NCBI RefSeq assembly: GCF_037975245.1
Contig: NC_092579.1
Coordinates: 24,907,166-24,971,165, forward strand
Origin: Apostichopus japonicus
Taxonomy: Eukaryota; Echinodermata; Holothuroidea; Aspidochirotida; Stichopodidae
Direction of reading: 5' to 3'
Length of the DNA stretch: 64,000 nucleotides
Shown: one piece after another, positions 24,930-37,993 of the stretch
Layout of the letters: every line of letters begins with the position of its first letter
Position numbering within the stretch: the stretch's first letter is position 1
Notes under the pieces: generated by a model
The model's input: only the letters and a program-made list of their open reading frames with translations
Told to the model about the DNA's origin: nothing
The model's database searches: none
Position numbers and translations under genes: made by a program

Positions 24930-27758
24930 CGAATGTGCGGTACCGATAAATCGAATGTGCGTTACCAATTAATGGATTCTGCTGTACTGAAAAATCGAAT
25001 GTGCATTACCGGTGAATCGAATGTGCGGTACCGATCAATCGAATGTGCGTTGCCGATAAATCGAATATGCGGTACCGATTAATCGAATGTGCGGTACCTT
25101 TCAATGGAATGTGCGGTACCGATCAATGGAATGTGCGTTGCCGATCAGTCGAATGTGACTTGCCGATAAATCGAATGTGCGTTACCGATTAATAGAATGT
25201 GCGGTACCGATCAATCGAATGTGCAGTACCGATCAAACCGATGTGCGGTATCGATCAATCGAATGTGCGGTACCAATTAGTCGATGGTGCGTACCGATCA
25301 ATCGATTGTTCGGTACCGATGAATCGAATGTGCGTTACCAATACATGGATTCTGCTGTACCGAAAAATCGAATGTGCGTTACCGGTGAATCGAATGTGCG
25401 GTACCGATCAATCGAATGTGCGTTGCCGATAAATAGAATATGCGGTACCGATATTTCGGTACCGGTCAATTGAATGTGCGGTACCGATCAATCGAATGTG
25501 CGCTGCCGATAAATCGAGTATGCGGTACCGATTAATCGAATGTGCGGTACTGATCAATCGAATGTGCGGGACCGATCAATCGAATGTGCGGTACCGATCA
25601 AAATAATGTGCGGTACCGAAAAATCGAATGTGCGTTGCCGATAAATCGAATGTGTGTTACCGATCAATTGAATGTGCGATTGATCAATCGAATGTGCGGT
25701 ACCGATCAATCGAATGTGACTTGGCGAAAAATCGAATGTGCATGCCGATCAATCGAATGTGCGTTACCGATCAATAGATTGTGCTGTGCCAATCAATCGA
25801 ATGTGCGGTACCGATCAATCGATTGTGCTGTACCGATCAATCGATTGTTCGTTACCGATCAAAAGAATGTGCGGTACCGATCAATCGAATGTGCGGTACC
25901 GATAAATCGAATGTGCGTTACCAATTAATCGATTGTGCTGTACCGATCAATCGAATGTGCGGTACCGATCAATCGAATGTGCGGTACCTATCAATCGAAT
26001 GTGCGGTACCGATCAATGGAATGTGCGTTGACGATCAATCGAATGTGACTTGGCGATAAATCGAATGTGCGGTACCGATCAATCGAATGTGCGGTACCGA
26101 TAAATCGATTGTGCGGTACCGATAAATCGAATATGCGGTACCGATCAATCCAATGTGGGGAACCGATCAATCTAACTTGCGGAATCCATTTAATCGAATG
26201 TTCGGTATCGATCAATCGAATGTGCGGAACCGATAACTCGAATGTGCGTTGCCGATCAATCAAATGTGCGGTACCGATCAATCGAATTTGCGGTACCGAT
26301 CAACCGATTGTGCCGTACCGATTAATCGAATGTACGGTACCTATCAATCGAATGTGCGGTACCGAGTAATAGATTGTTCGGTACCGATCAATCGAATGTG
26401 CGGAACCGATCAATCGAATATGCGGAATCCGATTAATCGAATGTGCGGTACCGATCAATGGAATGTGCGGTACCGATTAATAGAATGTGCGTTGCCGATC
26501 AGTCAAATGTGACTTGGCGATAAATCGAATGTGCGGTACGGATAAATCGAATGTGCGATACCGATCAATCGAATGTGCGGTACCGATAAATCAATGTGCG
26601 TTGCCGATCAATCGAATGTGCGGTACCGATAAATCGGATGTTCGTTGCCTATGATTCGAATGTGCGTTACCGATTAATCGATTGTGCTGTACCGATCAAT
26701 CGATTGTGCTGTGCCAATCAATCGAATGTGCGGTACCGATAAAATTAATGTGCGGTATCGATCAATCGAATGTGCGGTACCGATAAATCGAATGTGCAGT
26801 ACCGATCAATCGAATGTGCGGGACTGATAAATCGAATGTGCGTTCCCGATATATCGAATGTGCGTTGCCGATAAATCGAATGTGTGTAACCGATCAATCG
26901 AATGTGCGATTGATCAAATGAATGTGCGGTACCGATCAATCGAATGTGTGGTACCGATCAATCGAATGTGCGGTTCCGATAAGTCGAATGTGCGGTACAT
27001 TTAAATCGAATGTGCGGTACCGATAAATAGAATGTGCGGTACCGATCAAAAGAATGTGCGGTACCGAAAAATCGAATGTACGTGCCGATCAAAAAATGTG
27101 CAAAACCGATCAATCGATTGTGCTGTGCCAATCAATCGAATGTGCGGTACCGATCAATCGATTGTGCTGTACCGATCAATCGATTGTTCGGTACCGATCA
27201 ATCGAATGTGCGGTACCGATCAATCGAATATGCGGTACTGATAAATCGAATGTGCGTTACCAATTAATCGACTGTGCTGTACCGATAAATCGAATGTGCG
27301 TTACCGGTCAATCGAATGTGCGGTACCGATCAATCGAATGTGCGGTACCGATAAATCGAATGTGCGTTACCAATTAATCGATTGTGCTGTACCGATAAAT
27401 CGAATGTGCGGTACCGATCAATCGAATGTGCGTTACCGATCAATCGTATATGCCGTACCGATTAATCGAATGTGGGGTACCTATCAATCGAATGTTCGGT
27501 ACCGATCAATGGAATGTGCGGTGTCGATCAATCGAATGTGACTTGGCGATAAATCGAATGTGCGGTACCGATCAATCGAATGTGCGTTACCGATAAAACG
27601 AATATGCAGTACCGATCAATCGAATGTTCGGTACCGATCAATCGAATGTGCGTTACCAATTAATCGAATGTGCGGTACCGATCAATCGAATGTGCGTTAC
27701 CTATTAATCGATTGAGCGGTACCGATCAATCGATTGTGCGATACCGATCAATCGAATG
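24930..27758 (+). repeat. 2.8-kb HOR segment, copy at 28104-30932 (offset 3,174 bp)
   Basis: From the GTACTGAAAAATCG monomer onward, the sequence is repeated 3,174 bp downstream with few visible changes. The pair ends where GTTCAGTAGCG (27769) faces GCGGTACC (30943). The 346 bp between the copies (27758-28104) is closest to 59733-60065, 31,975 bp away, and both carry the unusual GCGGTAATTTCAATCG monomer. Confidence 0.87.
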
Positions 27759-30189
27759 TTCAGTAGCGATCAATCGAATGTGCGGTAATTTCAATCGAAT
27801 GTGCGGTACCGATAAATCGAATGTGCGTTACCAATTAATGGATTCTGCTGTACCGAAAAATCGAATGTGCATTACCGGTGAATCGAATGTGCGGTACCGA
27901 TCAATCAAATGTGCGTTGCCGATAAATCGAATACGCGGTACCGATTAATCGAATGTGCGGTACCTTTCAATGGAATGTGCGGTACCGATCAGTCGAATGT
28001 GACTTGCCGATAAATCGAATTTGCGTTACCGATAAATCGATTGTGCTGTACCGATCAATCGATTGTTCGGTACCGATCAATCGAATGTGCGGTACCGATC
28101 AATCGAATGTGCGGTACCGATAAATCGAATGTGCGTTACCAATTAATGGATTCTGCTGTACTGAAAAATCGAATGTGCATTACCGGTGAATCGAATGTGC
28201 GGTACCGATCAATCGAATGTGCGTTGCCGATAAATCGAATATGCGGTACCGATTAATCGAATGTGCGGTACCTTTCAATGGAATGTGCGGTACCGATCAA
28301 TGGAATGTGCGTTGCCGATCAGTCGAATGTGACTTGCCGATAAATCGAATGTGCGTTACCGATTAATAGAATGTGCGGTACCGATCAATCGAATGTGCAG
28401 TACCGATCAAACCGATGTGCGGTATCGATCAATCGAATGTGCGGTACCAATTAGTCGATGGTGCGTACCGATCAATCGATTGTTCGGTACCGATGAATCG
28501 AATGTGCGTTACCAATACATGGATTCTGCTGTACCGAAAAATCGAATGTGCGTTACCGGTGAATCGAATGTGCGGTACCGATCAATCGAATGTGCGTTGC
28601 CGATAAATAGAATATGCGGTACCGATATTTCGGTACCGGTCAATTGAATGTGCGGTACCGATCAATCGAATGTGCGCTGCCGATAAATCGAGTATGCGGT
28701 ACCGATTAATCGAATGTGCGGTACTGATCAATCGAATGTGCGGGACCGATCAATCGAATGTGCGGTACCGATCAAAATAATGTGCGGTACCGAAAAATCG
28801 AATGTGCGTTGCCGATAAATCGAATGTGTGTTACCGATCAATTGAATGTGCGATTGATCAATCGAATGTGCGGTACCGATCAATCGAATGTGACTTGGCG
28901 AAAAATCGAATGTGCATGCCGATCAATCGAATGTGCGTTACCGATCAATAGATTGTGCTGTGCCAATCAATCGAATGTGCGGTACCGATCAATCGATTGT
29001 GCTGTACCGATCAATCGATTGTTCGTTACCGATCAAAAGAATGTGCGGTACCGATCAATCGAATGTGCGGTACCGATAAATCGAATGTGCGTTACCAATT
29101 AATCGATTGTGCTGTACCGATCAATCGAATGTGCGGTACCGATCAATCGAATGTGCGGTACCTATCAATCGAATGTGCGGTACCGATCAATGGAATGTGC
29201 GTTGACGATCAATCGAATGTGACTTGGCGATAAATCGAATGTGCGGTACCGATCAATCGAATGTGCGGTACCGATAAATCGATTGTGCGGTACCGATAAA
29301 TCGAATATGCGGTACCGATCAATCCAATGTGGGGAACCGATCAATCTAACTTGCGGAATCCATTTAATCGAATGTTCGGTATCGATCAATCGAATGTGCG
29401 GAACCGATAACTCGAATGTGCGTTGCCGATCAATCAAATGTGCGGTACCGATCAATCGAATTTGCGGTACCGATCAACCGATTGTGCCGTACCGATTAAT
29501 CGAATGTACGGTACCTATCAATCGAATGTGCGGTACCGAGTAATAGATTGTTCGGTACCGATCAATCGAATGTGCGGAACCGATCAATCGAATATGCGGA
29601 ATCCGATTAATCGAATGTGCGGTACCGATCAATGGAATGTGCGGTACCGATTAATAGAATGTGCGTTGCCGATCAGTCAAATGTGACTTGGCGATAAATC
29701 GAATGTGCGGTACGGATAAATCGAATGTGCGATACCGATCAATCGAATGTGCGGTACCGATAAATCAATGTGCGTTGCCGATCAATCGAATGTGCGGTAC
29801 CGATAAATCGGATGTTCGTTGCCTATGAATCGAATGTGCGTTACCGATTAATCGATTGTGCTGTACCGATCAATCGATTGTGCTGTGCCAATCAATCGAA
29901 TGTGCGGTACCGATAAAATTAATGTGCGGTATCGATCAATCGAATGTGCGGTACCGATAAATCGAATGTGCAGTACCGATCAATCGAATGTGCGGGACTG
30001 ATAAATCGAATGTGCGTTCCCGATATATCGAATGTGCGTTGCCGATAAATCGAATGTGTGTAACCGATCAATCGAATGTGCGATTGATCAAATGAATGTG
30101 CGGTACCGATCAATCGAATGTGTGGTACCGATCAATCGAATGTGCGGTTCCGATAAGTCGAATGTGCGGTACATTTAAATCGAATGTGC

Positions 30190-33170
30190 GGTACCGATAA
30201 ATAGAATGTGCGGTACCGATCAAAAGAATGTGCGGTACCGAAAAATCGAATGTACGTGCCGATCAAAAAATGTGCAAAACCGATCAATCGATTGTGCTGT
30301 GCCAATCAATCGAATGTGCGGTACCGATCAATCGATTGTGCTGTACCGATCAATCGATTGTTCGGTACCGATCAATCGAATGTGCGGTACCGATCAATCG
30401 AATATGCGGTACTGATAAATCGAATGTGCGTTACCAATTAATCGACTGTGCTGTACCGATAAATCGAATGTGCGTTACCGGTCAATCGAATGTGCGGTAC
30501 CGATCAATCGAATGTGCGGTACCGATAAATCGAATGTGCGTTACCAATTAATCGATTGTGCTGTACCGATAAATCGAATGTGCGGTACCGATCAATCGAA
30601 TGTGCGTTACCGATCAATCGTATATGCCGTACCGATTAATCGAATGTGGGGTACCTATCAATCGAATGTTCGGTACCGATCAATGGAATGTGCGGTGTCG
30701 ATCAATCGAATGTGACTTGGCGATAAATCGAATGTGCGGTACCGATCAATCGAATGTGCGTTACCGATAAAACGAATATGCAGTACCGATCAATCGAATG
30801 TTCGGTACCGATAAATCGAATGTGCGTTACCAATTAATCGAATGTGCGGTACCGATCAATCGAATGTGCGTTACCTATTAATCGATTGAGCGGTACCGAT
30901 CAATCGATTGTGCGATACCGATCAATCGAATGTGCGGTACCGATCAAACGAATGTGCGTTGCCGATAAATAGAAGGTGCTGTACCGATCAATCGATTGTT
31001 CGGTACCGATCAATCGAATGTTCGGTACCGATAAATAGAATGTGCGTTGCCAATAAATCGAATATGCGGTACCGATTAATCGAATGTGCGGTACCGATCA
31101 ATCGAATGGGCAGTACCGATCAACCCGATGTGCGGTATCGATCAATCGAATGTGCGGTACCAATTAATCGATTGTGCTGTACCGATCAATCGATTGTGCT
31201 GTGCCAATCGATCGAATGTGCGGTACCGATAAAATTAATGTGCGGTATCGATCAATCGAATGTGCGGTACCGATAAATCGAATGTGCAGTACCGATCAAT
31301 CGAATGTGCGTTGCCGATAAATCGAATGTGTGTTACCGATCATTCGAATGTGCGATTGATCAAATGAATGTGCGGTACCGATCAATCGACTGTGTGGTAC
31401 CGATCAATCGAATGTGCGGTTCCGATAAGTCGAATGTGTGGTACCGATCAATCGAATGTGCGGTTCCGATAAATAGAATGTGCGGTACCGATCAAAAGAA
31501 TGTGCGGTACCGAAAAATCGAATGTACGTGCCGATCAAAAAATGTGCAAAACCGATCAATCGATTGTGCTGTGCCAATCAATCGAATGTGCGGTACCGAT
31601 CGATCGATTGTGCTGTACCGATCAATCGATTGTTCGGTACCGATCAATCGAATGTGCGGTACCAATTAATCGATGGTGCTGTACCAATCAATCGATTGTT
31701 CGGTACCGATCAATCGAATGTGCGGTACCGATCAATCGAATGTGCGGTACCGATCAATCGAATGTGCGTTACCAATTAATGGATTCTGCTGTACCGAAAA
31801 ATCGAATGTGCGTTACCGGTGAATCGAATATGCGGTATCGATTACTCGAATGTGCGGTACCTATCAATCGAATGTTCGGTACCGATCAATGGAATGTGCG
31901 GTGTCGATCAATCGAATGTGACTTGGCGATAAATCGAATGTGCGGTACCGATCAATCGAATGTGCGTTACCGATAAAACGAATATGCAGTACCGATCAAT
32001 CGAATGTTCGGTACCGATAAATCGAATGTGCGTTACCAATTAATCGAATGTGCGGTACCGATCAATCGAATGTGCGTTACCTATTAATCGATTGCGCGGT
32101 ACCGATCAATCGATTGTGCGGTTCCGATAAGTCGAATGTGCGGTACCGATCAATCGATTGTTCGGTACCGATCAAAAGAATGTGCGGTACCGATCAATCG
32201 AATGTGCGTTACCGATAAATCGAATGTGCGTTGCCGATAAATCGAATGTGTGTAACCGATCATTCGAATGTGCGATTGATCAAATGAATGTGCGGTACCG
32301 ATCAATCGAATGTGTGGTACCGATCAATCGAATATGCGGTTCCGATAAGTCGAATGTGCGGTACCGATCAATCGAATGTGCGGTTCCGATAAATAGAATG
32401 TGCGGTACCGATCAAAAGAATGTGCGGTACCGATCAATCGAATATGCGGTACCGATAAATAGAATGTGCGTTGCCAATAAATCGAATATGCGGTACCGAT
32501 TAATCGAATGTGCGGTACCGATCAATCGAATGTGCAGTACCGATCAACCCAATGTGCGGTATCGATCAATCGAATGTGCGGTACCAATTAATCGATGGTG
32601 CTGTACCGATCAATCGATTGTTCGGTACCGATCAATCGAATGTGCGGTACCGATCAATCGAATGTGCGGTACCGATAAATCGAATGTGCGTTATCAATTA
32701 ATGGATTCTGCTGTACCGAAAATCGAATGTGCATTACCGGTGAATCGAATGTGCGGTACCGATCAATCGAATGTGCAGTACCGATCAACCCAATGTGCGG
32801 TATCGATCAATCGAATGTGCGGTACCAATTAATCGATTGTGCTGTACCGATCAATCGATTGTTCGGTACCGATCAATCGAATGTGCGGTACCGATCAATC
32901 GAATGTGTGTAACCGATCATTCGAATGTGCGATTGATCAAATGAATGTGCGGTACCGATCAATCGAATGTGTGGTACCGATCAATCGAATGTGCGGTTCC
33001 GATAAGTCGAATGTGCGGTACCGATCAATCGAATGTGCGGTTCCGATAAATAGAATGTGCGGTACCGATCAAAAGAATGTGCGGTACCGATCAATCGAAT
33101 ATGCGGTACCGATAAATAGAATGTGCGTTGCCAATAAATCGAATATGCGGTACCGATCAATCGAATATGC
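30190..33170 (+). repeat. 2,981-bp HOR unit, copy 1 of a tandem pair
   Basis: The unit is followed directly by a copy from 33171 to about 36150. The first copy ends with a truncated 657-bp sub-duplication (starting near 32901) cut by the junction at 33171; the second copy carries the complete 657-bp pair. This gives a relative order: the 657-bp duplication existed before or during formation of the 2,981-bp tandem. Confidence 0.88.
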
Positions 33171-36150
33171 GGTACCGATAAATAGAATGTGCGGTACCGA
33201 TCAAAAGAATGTGCGGTACCGAAAAATCGAATGTACGTGCCGATCAAAAAATGTGCAAAACCGATCAATCGATTGTGCTGTGCCAATCAATCGAATGTGC
33301 GGTACCGATCAATCGATTGTGCTGTACCGATCAATCGATTGTTCGGTACCGATCAATCGAATGTGCGGTACCGATCAATCGAATATGCGGTACCGATAAA
33401 TCGAATGTGCGTTACCAATTAATCGACTGTGCTGTACCGATAAATCGAATGTGCGTTACCGGTCAATCGAATGTGCGGTACCGATCAATCGAATGTGCGG
33501 TACCGATAAATCGAATGTGCGTTACCAATTAATCGATTGTGCTGTACCGATAAATCGAATGTGCGGTACCGATCAATCGAATGTGCGTTACCGATCAATC
33601 GTATATGCCGTACCGATTAATCGAATGTGGGGTACCTATCAATCGAATGTTCGGTACCGATCAATGGAATGTGCGGTGTCGATCAATCGAATGTGACTTG
33701 GCGATAAATCGAATGTGCGGTACCGATCAATCGAATGTGCGTTACCGATAAAACGAATATGCAGTACCGATCAATCGAATGTTCGGTACCGATAAATCGA
33801 ATGTGCGTTACCAATTAATCGAATGTGCGGTACCGATCAATCGAATGTGCGTTACCTATTAATCGATTGAGCGGTACCGATCAATCGATTGTGCGATACC
33901 GATCAATCGAATGTGCGGTACCGATCAAACGAATGTGCGTTGCCGATAAATAGAAGGTGCTGTACCGATCAATCGATTGTTCGGTACCGATCAATCGAAT
34001 GTTCGGTACCGATAAATAGAATGTGCGTTGCCAATAAATCGAATATGCGGTACCGATTAATCGAATGTGCGGTACCGATCAATCGAATGGGCAGTACCGA
34101 TCAACCCGATGTGCGGTATCGATCAATCGAATGTGCGGTACCAATTAATCGATTGTGCTGTACCGATCAATCGATTGTGCTGTGCCAATCGATCGAATGT
34201 GCGGTACCGATAAAATTAATGTGCGGTATCGATCAATCGAATGTGCGGTACCGATAAATCGAATGTGCAGTACCGATCAATCGAATGTGCGTTGCCGATA
34301 AATCGAATGTGTGTTACCGATCATTCGAATGTGCGATTGATCAAATGAATGTGCGGTACCGATCAATCGACTGTGTGGTACCGATCAATCGAATGTGCGG
34401 TTCCGATAAGTCGAATGTGCGGTACCGATCAATCGAATGTGCGGTTCCGATAAATAGAATGTGCGGTACCGATCAAAAGAATGTGCGGTACCGAAAAATC
34501 GAATGTACGTGCCGATCAAAAAATGTGCAAAACCGATCAATCGATTGTGCTGTGCCAATCAATCGAATGTGCGGTACCGATCGATCGATTGTGCTGTACC
34601 GATCAATCGATTGTTCGGTACCGATCAATCGAATGTGCGGTACCAATTAATCGATGGTGCTGTACCAATCAATCGATTGTTCGGTACCGATCAATCGAAT
34701 GTGCGGTACCGATCAATCGAATGTGCGGTACCGATCAATCGAATGTGCGTTACCAATTAATGGATTCTGCTGTACCGAAAAATCGAATGTGCGTTACCGG
34801 TGAATCGAATATGCGGTATCGATTACTCGAATGTGCGGTACCTATCAATCGAATGTTCGGTACCGATCAATGGAATGTGCGGTGTCGATCAATCGAATGT
34901 GACTTGGCGATAAATCGAATGTGCGGTACCGATCAATCGAATGTGCGTTACCGATAAAACGAATATGCAGTACCGATCAATCGAATGTTCGGTACCGATA
35001 AATCGAATGTGCGTTACCAATTAATCGAATGTGCGGTACCGATCAATCGAATGTGCGTTACCTATTAATCGATTGCGCGGTACCGATCAATCGATTGTGC
35101 GGTTCCGATAAGTCGAATGTGCGGTACCGATCAATCGATTGTTCGGTACCGATCAAAAGAATGTGCGGTACCGATCAATCGAATGTGCGTTACCGATAAA
35201 TCGAATGTGCGTTGCCGATAAATCGAATGTGTGTAACCGATCATTCGAATGTGCGATTGATCAAATGAATGTGCGGTACCGATCAATCGAATGTGTGGTA
35301 CCGATCAATCGAATATGCGGTTCCGATAAGTCGAATGTGCGGTACCGATCAATCGAATGTGCGGTTCCGATAAATAGAATGTGCGGTACCGATCAAAAGA
35401 ATGTGCGGTACCGATCAATCGAATATGCGGTACCGATAAATAGAATGTGCGTTGCCAATAAATCGAATATGCGGTACCGATTAATCGAATGTGCGGTACC
35501 GATCAATCGAATGTGCAGTACCGATCAACCCAATGTGCGGTATCGATCAATCGAATGTGCGGTACCAATTAATCGATGGTGCTGTACCGATCAATCGATT
35601 GTTCGGTACCGATCAATCGAATGTGCGGTACCGATCAATCGAATGTGCGGTACCGATAAATCGAATGTGCGTTATCAATTAATGGATTCTGCTGTACCGA
35701 AAATCGAATGTGCATTACCGGTGAATCGAATGTGCGGTACCGATCAATCGAATGTGCAGTACCGATCAACCCAATGTGCGGTATCGATCAATCGAATGTG
35801 CGGTACCAATTAATCGATTGTGCTGTACCGATCAATCGATTGTTCGGTACCGATCAATCATATGTGCGGTACCGATCAATCGAATGTGTGTAACCGATCA
35901 TTCGAATGTGCGATTGATCAAATGAATGTGCGGTACCGATCAATCGAATGTGTGGTACCGATCAATCGAATGTGCGGTTCCGATAAGTCGAATGTGCGGT
36001 ACCGATCAATCGAATGTGCGGTTCCGATAAATAGAATGTGCGGTACCGATCAAAAGAATGTGCGGTACCGATCAATCGAATATGCGGTACCGATAAATAG
36101 AATGTGCGTTGCCAATAAATCGAATATGCGGTACCGATTAATCGAATGTG
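33171..36150 (+). repeat. 2,981-bp HOR unit, copy 2 of a tandem pair
   Basis: This copy continues the monomer order of 30190-33170 with very few changes; for example, CAATCATATGTG at about 35857 faces CAATCGAATGTG at 32876. Beyond about 36150 it runs on with the 657-bp repeat, while copy 1 stops at the tandem junction. The same material is copied again at 37989-41333. Confidence 0.88.
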
Positions 36151-36530
36151 CGGTACCGATCAATCGAATGTGCAGTACCGATCAACCCAATGTGCGGTAT
36201 CGATCAATCGAATGTGCGGTACCAATTAATCGATGGTGCTGTACCGATCAATCGATTGTTCGGTACCGATCAATCGAATGTGCGGTACCGATCAATCGAA
36301 TGTGCGGTACCGATAAATCGAATATGCGTTATCAATTAATGGATTCTGCTGTACCGAAAATCGAATGTGCATTACCGGTGAATCGAATGTGCGGTACCGA
36401 TCAATCGAATGTGCAGTACCGATCAACCCAATGTGCGGTATCGATCAATCGAATGTGCGGTACCAATTAATCGATTGTGCTGTACCGATCAATCGATTGT
36501 TCGGTACCGATCAATCGAATGTGCGGTACC
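33186..36530 (+). repeat. 3.35-kb HOR segment, copy at 37989-41333 (offset 4,803 bp)
   Basis: The order of variants is identical to 37989-41333, starting at the ACCGATCAAAAG monomer (33196 and 37999). It ends where GGTCAATTG (36531) faces GATCAATCG (41334). The copies agree at every rare marker I checked. The spacer between them (36531-37988) belongs to a different subtype. Confidence 0.9.
35222..36530 (+). repeat. 657-bp tandem duplication (second set at 40025-41333)
   Basis: The segment that starts with the ATGTGTGTAACC monomer at 35222 starts again at 35879, a step of 657 bp (30 monomers minus 3 bp). The pair is present again at 40025-41333, moved by the 4,803-bp duplication. Each half contains a 241-bp sub-duplication, so three levels of duplication are nested. 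Confidence 0.87.
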
Positions 36531-37993
36531 GGTCAATTGAATGTGCGGTACCGATCAATCGAATGTGCGCTGCCGATAAATCGAGTATGCGGTACCGATT
36601 AATCGAATGTGCGGTACTGATCAATCGAATGTGCGGGACCGATCAATCGAATGTGCGGTACCGATCAAAATAATGTGCGGTACCGAAAAATCGAATGTGC
36701 GTTGCCGATAAATCGAATGTGTGTTACCGATCAATTGAATGTGCGATTGATCAATCGAATGTGCGGTACCGATCAATAGATTGTGCTGTGCCAATCAATC
36801 GAATGTGCGGTACCGATCAATCGATTGTGCTGTACCGATCAATCGATTGTTCGTTACCGATAAAAAGAATGTGCGGTACCGATCAATCGAATGTGCGGTA
36901 CCGATAAATCGAATGTGCGTTACCAATTAATCGATTGTGCTGTACCGATCAATCGAATGTGCGGTACCGATCAATCGAATGTGCGGTACCTATCAATCGA
37001 ATGTGCGGTACCGATCAATGGAATGTGCGTTGACGATCAATCGAATGTGACTTGGCGATAAATCGAATGTGCGGTACCGATCAATCGAATGTGCGGTACC
37101 GATAAATCGATTGTGCGGTACCGATAAATCGAATATGCGGTACCGATCAATCCAATGTGGGGAACCGATCAATCTAACTTGCGGAATCCGTTTAATCGAA
37201 TGTTCGGTATCGATCAATCGATTGTGCGGAACCGATAACTCGAATGTGCGTTGCCGATCAATCAAATGTGCGGTACCGATCAATCGAATTTGTGGTACCG
37301 ATCAACCGATTGTGCCGTACCGATTAATCGAATGTACGGTACCTATCAATCGAATGTGCGGTACCGAGTAATAGATTGTTCGGTACCGATCAATCGAATG
37401 TGCGGAACCGATCAATCGAATATGCGGAATCCGATTAATCGAATGTGCGGTACCGATCAATGGAATGTGCGGTACCGATTAATAGAATGTGCGTTGCCGA
37501 TCAGTCAAATGTGACTTGGCGATAAATCGAATGTGCGGTACGGATAAATCGAATGTGCGATACCGATCAATCGAATGTGCGGTACCGATAAATCAATGTG
37601 CGTTGCCGATCAATCGAATGTGCGGTACCGATAAATCGGATGTTCGTTGCCTATGAATCGAATGTGCGTTACCGATTAATCGATTGTGCTGTACCGATCA
37701 ATCGATTGTGCTGTGCCAATCAATCGAATGTGCGGTACCGATAAAATTAATGTGCGGTATCGATCAATCGAATGTGCGGTACCGATAAATCGAATGTGCA
37801 GTACCGATCAATCGAATGTGCGGGACTGATAAATCGAATGTGCGTTCCCGATATATCGAATGTGCGTTGCCGATAAATCGAATGTGTGTAACCGATCAAT
37901 CGAATGTGCGATTGATCAAATGAATGTGCGGTACCGATCAATCGAATGTGTGGTACCGATCAATCGAATGTGCGGTTCCGATAAGTCGAATGT
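36531..37993 (+). repeat. Copy of the 19.66-21.19 kb block, about three monomers shorter
   Basis: Starting at GGTCAATTG, this stretch follows the order of 19663-21190. The offset is 16,868 bp at first and 16,803 bp later, which reflects loss of about three monomers including the GTGACTTGGCGAAAAATCG form. It shares the rare GGGGAACCGATC, GCGGAATCCG and ACCGAGTAATAG monomers. A related copy lies 11,002 bp upstream, from 26,067 on. Confidence 0.83.

Noticed and set aside
32158-32832. Longest forward open frame (224 codons; also at 35139 and 39942)
   Set aside because: It is the 22-bp repeat read through all three phases, and the copies are explained by HOR duplication. There is no non-repeat domain, and the frame ends where a TAA-bearing variant monomer occurs.
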